Shown here: piece after piece, positions 26,008 through 36,423 of the stretch
Numbering within the stretch: the stretch's first letter is position 1
Layout: each line of letters begins with the position of its first letter
Assembly (NCBI RefSeq): GCF_026168555.1
Contig: NZ_CP092471.1
Coordinates: 2,490,501-2,554,500, forward strand
Direction of reading: 5' to 3'
Length of the DNA stretch: 64,000 nucleotides
From: Qipengyuania spongiae
GTDB lineage: Bacteria > Pseudomonadota > Alphaproteobacteria > Sphingomonadales > Sphingomonadaceae
Translations under genes and position numbers: made by a program
The notes under the pieces: model-generated
What the model was told of the DNA's origin: nothing
What the model saw: only the letters and a program-made list of their open reading frames with translations
The model's database searches: none

Positions 26008-27323
26008 GCGCCCTTCCCCTCGTTGGGAAGCCCGTTGGGAAACTTGGTTTTGCGTTCGTGGACCGCCTGCTCGGCCTGTTCCTTGAGGTGCCAGGGCAGC
26101 TCTTCGAACACATCCTCGAACATGGTGCGGAACGGATGGTGCAGACCGTGGCCGAGGATGCCGTTGGCCTCGGCCTCCTTGGTCGTCTTCTTGACCGTTT
26201 CCGCCGCTTCGAGATCCATCGCCGCCTGGCGATCCTCGTCCCATTCGCCCAGCTCGATCAGGTGGTTCTTCAACCGGTTGACCGGATCGCCAAGCGGCCA
26301 TTCCTCGCGCTCGGTCGCGCTGCGATAGCCGCTGGGGTCATCTGAGGTCGAATGGCCTTCCGCCCGATAGGTGAAGAATTCGATCAGTGTCGGCCCGGCA
26401 TTGGCGCGGGCGCGATTGGCCGCCCACTGCTCGGCTGCATAGCACGCCAGCGGATCGTTGCCGTCCACTCTCAGACCCGCAAGGCCGTAGCCGAGCGCCC
26501 GTGCGGCAAAGGTCGTCCGCTCCGCGCCGGCAAAACCGCTGAAGCTGGAAATCGCCCACTGGTTGTTGATAACATTGAGGATAACCGGTGCATTATACAC
26601 CGTCGCAAAAGTGCATGCCGAATGAAAGTCGCCTTCGGCCGTACTGCCTTCGCCCACCCAGGTCGCCGCGATCCGGCTGTCGCCCTTGATCGCGCTCGCC
26701 ATCGCCCAGCCCACCGCTTGCGGCGTCTGCGTGGCGAGATTGCCGCTGATGGTGAAAAAGCTGTGCTCGCGGCTCGAATACATGATCGGCAGCTGGCGAC
26801 CCTTCAGCTTGTCGCCCTTGTTCGAGTAAATCTGATTGATCATCTCGATCATCGGATAGCCACGCACGATCAGCACGCCCTGCTGGCGATAACTGGGGAA
26901 GACCATGTCGTCGCTGGCCAGCGCCATGGAGGTGGCGATGCTGGTCGCCTCTTCCCCGGTGCACTTCATGTAGAAGCTGGTCTTGCCCTGCCGCTGACCG
27001 CGAAACATCCGCTCGTCGAAAGCGCGGACGGTGGCGAAATGCCGGAGCATGTTGCGCAGTGTTTCGGCGTCGAGCTTGGGATCCCAGGGTCCGTGCGCGC
27101 GATTGTCGTCGCCCAGAACGCGGATCAAGCCATAGGCGAGATCGCGCATTTCCGACGGATCGCAGGTCTCGTCCGGGCGCGGCTGCTTGCCGGCCTCGCC
27201 GATGTCGATATGCGAGAAATCGGCCGCGTCGCCGGGCCGGAACTTGGGCTCCGGAACGTGGAGCGACAAGCTCGGACGATTGTCGCCGGGTGCGGGCGGA
27301 TTGGTCTGGGCCTTTTCGGCCAT
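26004..27323 (-). CDS. bkdA1: Branched-chain 2-oxoacid dehydrogenase E1 alpha subunit
   Basis: A 439-residue protein with the thiamine diphosphate motif WVGEGSTAEGDFHSA ending in the NN of VINNQWAIS, and the loop region TYRAEGHSTSDDPSGYRS carrying the phosphorylation-type serines of BCKDH E1 alpha. The length and the roughly 70-residue N-terminal extension before the core match the bacterial BkdA1 group rather than pyruvate dehydrogenase. A strong sigma-70-like promoter lies about 70 bases upstream. Confidence 0.93.
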   Translation of the reverse strand: MAEKAQTNPPAPGDNRPSLSLHVPEPKFRPGDAADFSHIDIGEAGKQPRPDETCDPSEMRDLAYGLIRVLGDDNRAHGPWDPKLDAETLRNMLRHFATVRAFDERMFRGQRQGKTSFYMKCTGEEATSIATSMALASDDMVFPSYRQQGVLIVRGYPMIEMINQIYSNKGDKLKGRQLPIMYSSREHSFFTISGNLATQTPQAVGWAMASAIKGDSRIAATWVGEGSTAEGDFHSACTFATVYNAPVILNVINNQWAISSFSGFAGAERTTFAARALGYGLAGLRVDGNDPLACYAAEQWAANRARANAGPTLIEFFTYRAEGHSTSDDPSGYRSATEREEWPLGDPVNRLKNHLIELGEWDEDRQAAMDLEAAETVKKTTKEAEANGILGHGLHHPFRTMFEDVFEELPWHLKEQAEQAVHERKTKFPNGLPNEGKGA

Positions 27324-27369
27324 GAAGGCGCTCTCCCTATCGAACGCTGATGCGTAGCGCGATCGCGAT

Positions 27370-27388
27370 GCAATCGTTGCGTAATTGC
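27370..27388. promoter_or_regulatory. Inverted repeat at bkd transcription start region (candidate operator)
   Basis: GCAAT and ATTGC form 5-base arms with a 9-base spacer. They lie just downstream of the predicted -10 element of the bkd promoter, where a repressor or an Lrp-type regulator could act. This is position and symmetry only; no regulator gene is adjacent. Confidence 0.3.
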
Positions 27389-27391
27389 GTT

Positions 27392-27420
27392 ATTTTATTT
27401 CAGCATGGTCAAAGGGTCAA
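27392..27420 (-). promoter_or_regulatory. Sigma-70-type promoter of the bkd operon
   Basis: Read on the minus strand, a -35 TTGACC (27420-27415) and a -10 TAAAAT (27397-27392) are separated by exactly 17 bases. A second TTGACC overlaps downstream. Transcription would start near 27385, leaving a leader of about 60 bases before the E1 alpha ATG. The surrounding AT-richness is unusual for this GC-rich sequence. Confidence 0.65.
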
Positions 27421-27429
27421 GAGTGCCCC

Positions 27430-28353
27430 CTACACCGCCACCGGAGCCTTGAGCGCCCCGTGCGGCGTGTACCCGTGAACCTCGAAATCCTCAATGCGAT
27501 AGTCGAAGATCGAGGGCGGACGCCGCTTGATCTCAAGCCGCGGGTGGCCTTGCGGTTCCCGGGCAAGCTGCTCCTCGATCAGATCGGTGTGGTTGAGATA
27601 GAGATGCGTGTCTCCGCCCATCCAGACGAGCTCCCCCGGTTCCAGATCGACCTGCTGCGCGACCATGCGCTGCAACAGCGCCGCCGACCAAAGGTTGAAC
27701 GGCAGGCCGAGCGCAACGTCGCAACTACGTTGGTAAAGCACGCAGTTCAGCCGATTGCCGTCGACGTGGTACTGGTAGGTCTTGTGGCAGGGCGGCAGAG
27801 CCATCCGGTCGAGTTCGGCCACGTTCCAGCCCTCGATGATGTGGCGCCTGCTTCCGGGATTGACCTTGAGCGACTCGATCAGCAGTTCGATCTGGTTGAT
27901 GCCATCGCCGCGCTCGTAGAGCCCGTCCTTGCGATAGCGATAGGTCGGCCAGTCGACCCACTGCTTGCCGTACACCGGACCGAGATCTCCCCAACGCTCG
28001 GCGAAATTCTCGTCGTCGGCGATTCGCTTAACGAAATCTTCCAGCGCGATCGCGTCGCCGGTTTGGCGGACATAGTTTGCGTGCGGCCATTCGTTCCAGA
28101 TTTTCACGCCCTGAAGCACGAGCGGGCGGATATTCGTCTCGCCGGTGAGGAACCACAGCATCTCGCGCGTCGCCGTCTTCCAGTAGACTCGCTTGGTGGT
28201 AATCAGCGGCATCGCCCCGCCGGCAAGGTCGAATCGCAGCATGGCGCCCATCACGGAGCGCGTGCCGACACCGGTGCGATCGACCCGCTCGCTGCCCTGC
28301 GTCCAGATTTGGGCCATCAGGTCGAGATACTGCTGTTCGGGATGTGTAGTCAC
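27430..28353 (-). CDS. thyA: Thymidylate synthase
   Basis: A 307-residue ThyA. The folate/dUMP site includes RTGVGTRSVMG, RVYWKTATREMLWFLTGETN, the active-site cysteine in LPPCHKTYQ and QRSCDVALGLPFN. It methylates dUMP to dTMP with methylene-THF. It is about 40 residues longer than the E. coli enzyme, with extra sequence in the middle (LEDFVKRIADDENFAE region), as in many bacterial ThyA proteins. It lies about 100 bases downstream of the bkd operon start on the same strand, but the strong promoter between suggests separate units. Confidence 0.96.
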   Translation of the reverse strand: MTTHPEQQYLDLMAQIWTQGSERVDRTGVGTRSVMGAMLRFDLAGGAMPLITTKRVYWKTATREMLWFLTGETNIRPLVLQGVKIWNEWPHANYVRQTGDAIALEDFVKRIADDENFAERWGDLGPVYGKQWVDWPTYRYRKDGLYERGDGINQIELLIESLKVNPGSRRHIIEGWNVAELDRMALPPCHKTYQYHVDGNRLNCVLYQRSCDVALGLPFNLWSAALLQRMVAQQVDLEPGELVWMGGDTHLYLNHTDLIEEQLAREPQGHPRLEIKRRPPSIFDYRIEDFEVHGYTPHGALKAPVAV

Positions 28354-28455
28354 ACCAATCGACTAGCGCGCCGATTGTCCGCTTGCCACCCCGCACATCG
28401 CCTCCTATAGGGCCGCCCTGCCTCGAGCCACGGTCCGCCGTGGCCACGACACGGT

Positions 28456-28532
28456 CGGGGAGTAGCTCAGCCTGGTAGAGCACTGTCTTCGGGAGGCAGG
28501 GGCCGGAGGTTCGAATCCTCTCTCCCCGACCA
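28456..28532 (+). tRNA. tRNA-Pro (CGG anticodon)
   Basis: A 77-nt cloverleaf: acceptor CGGGGAG pairs with CTCCCCG, discriminator A, encoded CCA. The anticodon stem CTGTC/GGCAG encloses TTCGGGA, giving CGG. The T-arm is GGAGGTTCGAATCCTCT. The accessory region of the window begins just downstream. Confidence 0.95.
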
Positions 28533-28628
28533 ACTTTCCTTTTTCGTTGCATTTCGGCTGTTTAGGTGTTCTAAACCACCCCGCGTGGGGCAGGTTTGTG
28601 GGCCTCATTAGGTCGAGCTAAATCAAGT

Positions 28629-28870
28629 TCATTCCTCCGGCTTCACCACGAAGCACATCCAATCAGTTTGATCCGGTCTTTCGACCCACTGGCATTGCTC
28701 TGTCCTGCCCGTCGCCGTGTCGACCCAAAACACCCCATCATGCTTGCTGTCTTCCGCGATTTGATAGCGACCGATTTGTGGCTCCGGCTCATCGGAAATC
28801 ACCGTAGCAACCGCGTCGTCGCACCCAGTAACTAAGGCGCTAAACAAAAGACCGCGATCAATTTTCTCAT
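28629..28870 (-). pseudogene. Small lipoprotein gene broken by a single-base frameshift in its signal peptide
   Basis: From the ATG at 28870 the minus strand reads MRKLIAVFCLAP and then stops. One frame over, the sequence continues LVTGCDDAVATVISDEPEPQ to a stop at 28629. Joined, this gives a standard lipoprotein signal with lipobox VTGC, and a mature domain of about 60 residues with a second Cys pair (EQCQWVE, DWMCFVV). The interval is 242 bases, one short of a whole number of codons, so a single base appears missing near 28837. It may be a true pseudogene or a sequencing error. Function unknown. Confidence 0.55.
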
Positions 28871-29163
28871 GAATCCCTAGCCTCAATATCAATCTGACGT
28901 TCGCGAACCCGATAGTACTGGATCGCGAGTTTGTTGACGAAGTCGATGATCCCCCAGCTCTCGCATACTGCGACACTGCCGAAGCTGAACAGCAGTAGCT
29001 GTCGTTCGATCAGGATGAGTTTATCAGAGCTTTACACCCCAAATTCCATCGTGGATCGGTAATGCAAACGGATCGCGAGCGGGTGGTGATATTTGGACGT
29101 CCACACTCGCTCACGGGCATGGTTCGCACGCAGATTGAGCGGTGTCCGGTCATGTCAAACCGA

Positions 29164-31520
29164 TCAAGCTGCTTTGCGCGATGATAACGGCGGCGAAATT
29201 CGAACCAGTTCGAGCAGATCCTCTGCGCTCATCGGCTTGGCGATGTGATAACCTTGCGCAAAATCGCAGCCGATCGAGCGCAGGAATGCCAGACAGTCGG
29301 CGTCTTCGATCCCCTCCGCAACGACCTCGAGACCCATCTGATGTGCAAGCTCGACGGTCGAGCTGACAAGTAAGGCGTCGCCCTGATCCCGGTGAGCATA
29401 CTGGACGAAGCTGCGATCAATCTTGAGTTCGCTAAGGGGGAGGCCCTTCAGATAGGTCAGGGTCGACTGGCCCGTGCCGTAGTCGTCCATCGAGATCGAA
29501 ACCCCGAGAGCGCGAATGGCTTCAAGCGCCGACCTTGCTGCTTCGAAATCGATGATTGCCGCAGACTCGGTGATCTCGAGCGTCACTCTCTCGCGCGGCA
29601 CGCCTTCTTCGCGAAGGATATGCTCTAGGCGTACTGCAAAAGCGGGCGAGGAAATCAGGACCGCGGAAACGTTGACAGCTACCTTCATCACGTGTCCGGC
29701 GGAACACCAGGTATCGAGGTCCTCGATCGCTCGGCGAAGGACGAAGAGGGTGAGATCGTCGATGCGATCAGCCTCTTCTGCCAATGGGATGAAGATATCC
29801 GGTCGAAGATAGCCGCGCGTCGGATGATTCCATCGGATCAGAGCTTCGGCGCTGGTAATCCGGTCGGACCGCAAATCCAGCTTCGGCTGGTAGAGAACCT
29901 CGAGTTCGCCTCGGCGAATGCCCTCATCCAGTTCGCCCATCAGGGACAGTTGCTGATCGAGAACGAGCTTTTCGGCGTGTTCGTGATAGGCGAAGCAGCT
30001 TCCGCTTCGCAGCGCCTGGCTGGCGGCATGCGCGGCGTCGCTGATCTCGCGCCCATCTGCGATGCCGAATGCCAGCCTGGCATCGATGCGGCGCCCCGTG
30101 ATCTCGAGCGGATGCCGCATGACCGCGGCCAGCCCCTGCAACTGCCCCTCGATCTCGAAGGGTTCGAGCGCCGTGGTCCAGGCAACGACGCGATCATCGA
30201 CTCTGTAAATCCGCTCTCCACAACCGGCCGCGCAAAGTCGGTCTTCGATCCGGCCGAACAGGCTGCCGATCTCGCTGTCTTCGACGACCATTCGGATCGT
30301 CTCGAATCCATCGATCATGGCTGCGATGACGCGGGTGTGCGAACCGTTCACGATTTCTTTCTCGAATGCGCGGCGGTTCGGCATTCCGGTCTCGGGATCG
30401 ATCATTCGCGTCTGTTCGAAATCGGCGTGAACGAGTGCTGCCCATCGAACAATGGCGGAGGCCAATATCACCAGGACAGACGGCGCAACGGCGAAAATCT
30501 GATTGGCGAGGATTGCGCCGAAATGAAGAACCGTCAGGGTAACGACGACGGCGCCCCCCGTTCGCAAGACAATTTGGCGGCGATGCCGGGCTCCAAGGAT
30601 CAACCAAACCAGGCCGAAAGCAGGCAACAGGAGAACAGGCCAGCCGACGCGGTTGGGTATTCCATCCAGCAATGTTTCCGCGGCAAGTGCCTGCACGATC
30701 AGTCCTGGCAGGATTCCATGTCTCGGAACGGCGTAGCGATCGCCCATCTCGATTGCGGTGGCGCCGATCACAACGTCTTTGCCCGCGAAGGCCCCCGCAT
30801 CGAATTCGCCGCGCTCGACAGCGATGAAGCTGTGGCGCGGCAGACTGCCGGGGTCGATTGCGAAATCAATTGGGAAAGGTTGATCCGCAACGCCGGAGCG
30901 TTGGGCTAGCTGGGCCGACAAGGACGGCCGGGGTGCGTCGGAATTGAAGGTCCCGATGGGCATGTCGCGCACGATGCCGGTCGGATCGGGTTGCACGGAG
31001 ACCGATCCCAGCAACACGTGCTCGCGCAGCAGAGGGATCGGAAGCGCATCGAGCTGGCGCTGGTCCGCGGCGCTGGCCTGCTGGCCGAATACCGGAAGCA
31101 CGATATTGGCCGAGGCCTTCTCGAGCGACCGAGCAAAGCGCGCATCATCCGCGGGGTTCGAGCGTGCGGAGAAATCGACATCGAATGCGATGGTGCGGGC
31201 GCCGGCGCGATCGAGACGATCGACCACCCGGGCATAATGGGTACGATCCCAGGGCCACTGGCGGATCGCGGCGAGGCTCGCTGCGTCCATCTCGACCACC
31301 GCGACCTGACCGCTCGCCTCGGTAGAGCGCATCGCGAAACCCAAGTCCTGCAAACCGTTCTCGATCGGCCGCAGCGCTCCGACCGCTGCCAGAACACTGG
31401 CTGCGATGACGATCGCCACGGCAACCAGCACGCGCAGTAGGGACGACCCCGGATTGTTCGAAAGGCCGAGGCGGGACGGTGATTGAAGAATCACGATTTC
31501 ACACCTGTGCGAACCCGTCC

Positions 31521-31524
<4 letters not shown>
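29164..31524 (-). CDS. CHASE2 - degenerate GGDEF - EAL transmembrane signalling protein
   Basis: A 786-residue protein. After an N-terminal membrane helix, a CHASE2-type periplasmic sensor spans about 40-300 ([34 protein letters not shown]). Further membrane helices follow to about 375, then a degenerate GGDEF-like domain (RVDDR in place of GGDEF) and a full EAL domain from about 535. The EAL domain keeps [30 protein letters not shown] and AEGIED, so c-di-GMP phosphodiesterase activity is likely. The TTG start overlaps the stop of the FecR-domain gene by 4 bases. A GTG at 31494 is an alternative. Confidence 0.88.
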
Positions 31525-32960
<1,436 letters not shown>

Positions 32961-33098
32961 GCGATCTTCTCCTTCGAGAATGCCCTACCGAAAGGCCGCC
33001 AACCAACTGGTTGATGCGTATGGTAAACCCATTCTGAATTTGACGAAAAGTAAAGGAGTTAGACTGCAAGCCCCTTGCCGAGTTGACGGAGTATTCTC

Positions 33099-34745
33099 GT
33101 GCGGGCGCATTTGTTGAATGGAATTGTCCTGGTCGCCTTCGGCGCGACCGGCCCTTGTCTCGCGCAGGAGCCGCTCGACCGGACCGATCCGACCCAGGTT
33201 GAGGAACCGGAGACCATACCCGAGGACCGCGAGCAAGCGGTCGATACCGACGATCTCCGTGTCGGCACGCCAGAAGCCATTCCCGCCACGGGCCAGTACG
33301 ATGTCGGCGCCATCGTGCTCGATGGCTTGTCCAGCCTCACGCCGGCCGATTTCGCCGATATCCTCGGGGACTTCTCGGCACGCTCTCTTACGGCGGCGGA
33401 CCTCGGGTCGCTCACCGACAGGATCGCCCGGCGCGCACGGGATCGCGGGTTCCTTTTCGCCAGCGCCATGGTCGCGCCGCAAGCACTCTCGGCCGGAGTT
33501 CTTCGGGTCAGGGTCGACGAGGGTATCATCGACGAGATACGCGTGACCGGGGATGTGGATCGTGCGATAATCTCGCAACTCGAGCCTTTACGGGACGGCC
33601 GGCCCGTTACCGTCGAAAGGCTCGAGCGGCAGCTTCTCTTGGCCGACGACATCTCCGGCGTTCGCATCCGGTCACCGCGCTACGAGCGCGAGGGAGACCG
33701 GGGCATTCTCGTCGTGGAAGCCTTACGCAGCGACTACTCGGGACGCGCCGAACTTTCCAACGATGGCTCGAAACCCATCGGTCCCCTTCGGGCGAGGATT
33801 GATTTCGATGCCAACGGGCTGATCTCCGCATTCGACGAAGTAGACCTGACGTTCTCCACCGTTCCGACCGATCCTTCCGAACTGGTCTTCGTGGCAGGGC
33901 GCTATGCGATGGTCGTATCGCCGCATGGGACCGAGGTCTCGCTTTCCGGCTCCTATTCGGCGACCCGGCCCGGCGCTTATCTGGAAGATCGCGATATCTT
34001 CGGCGAGTCCAAGAGGCTGTCGGTCAGGATCCGGCATCCTCTGAAGCGCTCCCGGGCATTTTCGCTGTGGGTCGACGGCGAGTTCGAATTTCGGGACCTG
34101 CGGCAGGACCGGTTCGATCTCCGAGCCCGGCATGACAGGATTTCGATCATGCGAGCGGGGCTTTACACGCGCGCCGCGATGCTGGAGGGATCGCTGAGAG
34201 GCGGGCTGACGGTCTCGCAGGGCCTCGACATTCTCGATGCCACCCAAACCGGGGACCCGCTGGCATCGCGCGATGATGCGTCTCCCGATTTCACCGTTCT
34301 TTCAAGCTGGTTCGCATGGGAACGGGGTCTGTCGCGATCCTTCAGTGTGGCTCTGGCGGGCCGCGGACAGGTATCGACGACACCGCTGCTCATCACCGAG
34401 GATCTGGGTCTTGGCGGCAACAGCTTCCTGCGCGGCTACAATTTCAGCGAACGGAGCGGCGATTACGGAGCCATGGGTTCGGTGGAACTGCGCTACGACT
34501 GGGACGCGCCCCTCGATGTTGTCAGCCGTGCCCAGCTTTACGCCTTTGCGGACGCAGGAGCGGTGGGCAATCTGGAAGGCGGCCGGGGCGGGGGCTCATT
34601 GGCTTCCGGCGGCGCCGGCGTCCGCGTTGAGCTAACCCGCGACATCGATTTCGATCTTCAGGTCGGTGTTCCATTGACCGGGCCGCGCTACGACACAGAC
34701 GATCGTTCGCCGCGGATCATCGGGGGGCTGGCCCTCTCGCTTTGA
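33099..34745 (+). CDS. ShlB/FhaC/HecB family two-partner secretion transporter (TpsB)
   Basis: The 548-residue protein begins at a GTG (33099) with GGAG eight bases upstream and a signal peptide (PCLAQ). A POTRA_2 domain follows (about 65-140, IVLDGLSSLTPADFADILGDFSARSLTAADLGSL), then a second POTRA-like region and a C-terminal 16-strand-type barrel with the L6-loop motif LRGYNFSERSGDYG. TpsB proteins export large TpsA adhesins or haemolysins across the outer membrane. No TpsA gene is present nearby. It is divergent from the FecR-CHASE2-EAL operon. Confidence 0.88.
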   Translation: MRAHLLNGIVLVAFGATGPCLAQEPLDRTDPTQVEEPETIPEDREQAVDTDDLRVGTPEAIPATGQYDVGAIVLDGLSSLTPADFADILGDFSARSLTAADLGSLTDRIARRARDRGFLFASAMVAPQALSAGVLRVRVDEGIIDEIRVTGDVDRAIISQLEPLRDGRPVTVERLERQLLLADDISGVRIRSPRYEREGDRGILVVEALRSDYSGRAELSNDGSKPIGPLRARIDFDANGLISAFDEVDLTFSTVPTDPSELVFVAGRYAMVVSPHGTEVSLSGSYSATRPGAYLEDRDIFGESKRLSVRIRHPLKRSRAFSLWVDGEFEFRDLRQDRFDLRARHDRISIMRAGLYTRAAMLEGSLRGGLTVSQGLDILDATQTGDPLASRDDASPDFTVLSSWFAWERGLSRSFSVALAGRGQVSTTPLLITEDLGLGGNSFLRGYNFSERSGDYGAMGSVELRYDWDAPLDVVSRAQLYAFADAGAVGNLEGGRGGGSLASGGAGVRVELTRDIDFDLQVGVPLTGPRYDTDDRSPRIIGGLALSL

Positions 34746-34873
34746 GTGCTCGGCAGACAACTTCCGGGCCGCAATGGCCGCGCTGCGCTACGCGGCGGTT
34801 TGCCTTAGAACTTCATTGTTGGGGTCCATTTCGCCCGCGTTGCAATTTTGAGGAGACTGTCTGCTCTTGATGC

Positions 34874-34888
34874 TGTGGACGGCTCTCC
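34874..34888 (+). repeat. Left subterminal inverted repeat of the IS1111-group element
   Basis: TGTGGACGGCTCTCC. It matches the complement of 36218-36232 with one mismatch (T versus C at position 11). The sequence GTGGA-CGGCTC-TCCAC can also fold into a 5-bp hairpin, and CCTGCG-GTACTAT-CGCAGG forms a second hairpin just downstream (about 34894-34912). Confidence 0.85.
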
Positions 34889-34935
34889 ACCCTCCTGCGG
34901 TACTATCGCAGGGTTGAGCTGGAAGGAGAGTCGAG

Positions 34936-35964
34936 ATGGGCGAAGTCGTTACGATCGGTCTGGATATCGCGAAGTCGGTGTTCCAGGTGCATGGCGTTGG
35001 AGCAGGTGGCGAGGTGCTGATCCGCCGCCGACTGACGCGAGCGAGGATGCTGCCATTCTTCGCGAAGCTGCCGCGGTGTCTCGTCGGCATCGAGGCGTGC
35101 AACAACTCGCACTACTGGGCGCGAGAGCTGACCGCACTGGGTCACGATGTGAAGCTGATGCCGGCGCAATACGTGAAGCCCTACGTCAAGCGCGGGAAGA
35201 ACGACGCTGCCGATGCGGAAGCGATCTGCGAGGCGGTGACCCGGCCGACGATGCGCTTCGTCGCGGTGAAGAGCCCGGAGCAGCAGAGTCTAATGATGCT
35301 TCACCGTGTGCGGCTGATGCTGAACCGGCAGCGCACGCAGATCTCGAACGCGATCCGTGCACACATCTCGGAGTTTGGAGTGGTTGCACCCGTCGGTCGG
35401 CTCGGTGTCGAACGGCTGCTCGAGGTGGTCGCCGACGCTGGCGACGATCGCGTACCGGAAGATGCACGCCTGTGCCTGCAGATGCTGGCAGCGCAACTCG
35501 ACGTGGTGAAGCGCCAGATTCTCGAGAATGATCGCCGCGTGCTCGCCAGCGCGCGTCGAACCGAACTCGGGCTCAGGCTGATGGAGATCCCGGGCGTGGG
35601 CCCGCTTCTGGCGAGTGCGTTCGTCGCCTCGGTCGCCGATCCAACCGTCTTCAAGACCGGTCGTGACCTGGCCGCCTGGATCGGACTCGTGCCGAAGCAG
35701 AACTCCTCAGGTGGTAAGGAGCGGCTCGGCAGCATAACGCGCGCCGGCAACCGTTATCTCAGACAGATGCTGGTCGTCGGGGCGATGGCTGTGATCCGCT
35801 ATGCCCAGCGCCACGGCACGAAGCGACCGTGGCTCGTGCAGCTGCTCGCGCGGCGCCCGGCCAAGGTTGCCGCGGTAGCGCTCGCGAACAAGAACGCGCG
35901 AATGGTTTGGGCGCTGATGACCAGCGGTGAACGCTATCGCGAACCAGTGCCAATGGCGGCATAG
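34936..35964 (+). CDS. IS110-family (IS1111 group) transposase
   Basis: A 342-residue DEDD recombinase. The N-terminal RuvC-like domain has IGLDIAKS (first Asp), VGIEACNNSHYW (Glu) and GKNDAADAEAI (two Asp). The C-terminal Tnp20 domain has MEIPGVGPLLASAF, GLVPKQNSSGGKERLGSITRAGN, which carries the conserved Ser of the family. The ATG at 34936 follows AAGGAG. The gene looks complete with no frameshift. These recombinases are guided by an RNA from the element's non-coding end. Confidence 0.95.
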   Translation: MGEVVTIGLDIAKSVFQVHGVGAGGEVLIRRRLTRARMLPFFAKLPRCLVGIEACNNSHYWARELTALGHDVKLMPAQYVKPYVKRGKNDAADAEAICEAVTRPTMRFVAVKSPEQQSLMMLHRVRLMLNRQRTQISNAIRAHISEFGVVAPVGRLGVERLLEVVADAGDDRVPEDARLCLQMLAAQLDVVKRQILENDRRVLASARRTELGLRLMEIPGVGPLLASAFVASVADPTVFKTGRDLAAWIGLVPKQNSSGGKERLGSITRAGNRYLRQMLVVGAMAVIRYAQRHGTKRPWLVQLLARRPAKVAAVALANKNARMVWALMTSGERYREPVPMAA

Positions 35965-36217
35965 AGCTTAGGCGCGGGTAACCGCGTCGACGAAGTTGGA
36001 AAGGGCAAAGAGGAGTTGATGCACCAAGCCGGTTGAAACCGCCGGATCGGGAAAACCCATTTTGGGCCGTGGCGCTTCTAGCGCGAGCTATAGGTCGGGA
36101 CCCGGTTCGCGCGAAAGGCATCATGGCCAGCGGCGCATGACACAGCCGCAATCAAAGGCCGGACACATGGCCGCCTCGACCAGCGCATTGCAGAACTTCA
36201 ATTCACCCCTTGCCAAC
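35965..36217 (+). ncRNA. Candidate bridge/seek RNA of the IS1111-group element
   Basis: The 253-base right non-coding end of the element is where IS1111-group elements encode the guide RNA that pairs with target and donor DNA. Short hairpins are visible: CGCGG-GTAA-CCGCG near 35972, CGGTT-GA-AACCG near 36035, and CCCA-TTT-TGGG near 36056. No promoter or exact end can be fixed from sequence alone; the assignment rests on established family knowledge and position. Confidence 0.4.
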
Positions 36218-36232
36218 GGAGGGCCGTCCACA
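36218..36232 (+). repeat. Right subterminal inverted repeat of the IS1111-group element
   Basis: GGAGGGCCGTCCACA, the complement of the left repeat at 34874-34888 with one mismatch. It marks the right end of the element, a few bases inside the actual boundary. Confidence 0.85.
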
Positions 36233-36423
36233 CACGGCCCAGAAGCTGGTCTTCCGACCTTTTCTCTGGCAGAGTATGGAATGAACGCAATGAGGCTAAC
36301 GCCGATGCTGATCGACTTCCTGATGAGAGGGAAATTTGAATCGGAAAGGTGGAGAGGAAAAATCTCCAGCTTCGGGTTCGAAATCCCTCGGCGCGGCAAA
36401 GCCGCCAACAAAAGAAATTCGAA

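Larger units (their letters stand above)
34874..36232 (+). mobile_element. IS110-family insertion sequence, IS1111 group (about 1.36 kb)
   Basis: A DEDD transposase gene (34936-35964) is bounded by a pair of 15-bp inverted repeats, TGTGGACGGCTCTCC at 34874-34888 and its complement GGAGGGCCGTCCACA at 36218-36232, with one mismatch. A short left (62-base) and long right (253-base) non-coding end, with subterminal rather than terminal repeats, is the layout of the IS1111 group. Exact ends lie a few bases outside the repeats. The IS lies between the TpsB gene and a broken gene. Confidence 0.85.

Noticed and set aside
36373..36400. TTCGGGTTCGAAATCCCTCG, resembling a tRNA T-arm, as a possible attachment site remnant
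   Set aside because: The stem is only three or four pairs and the rest of a tRNA or a matching 3' end of tRNA-Pro (28456-28532) is not found nearby.
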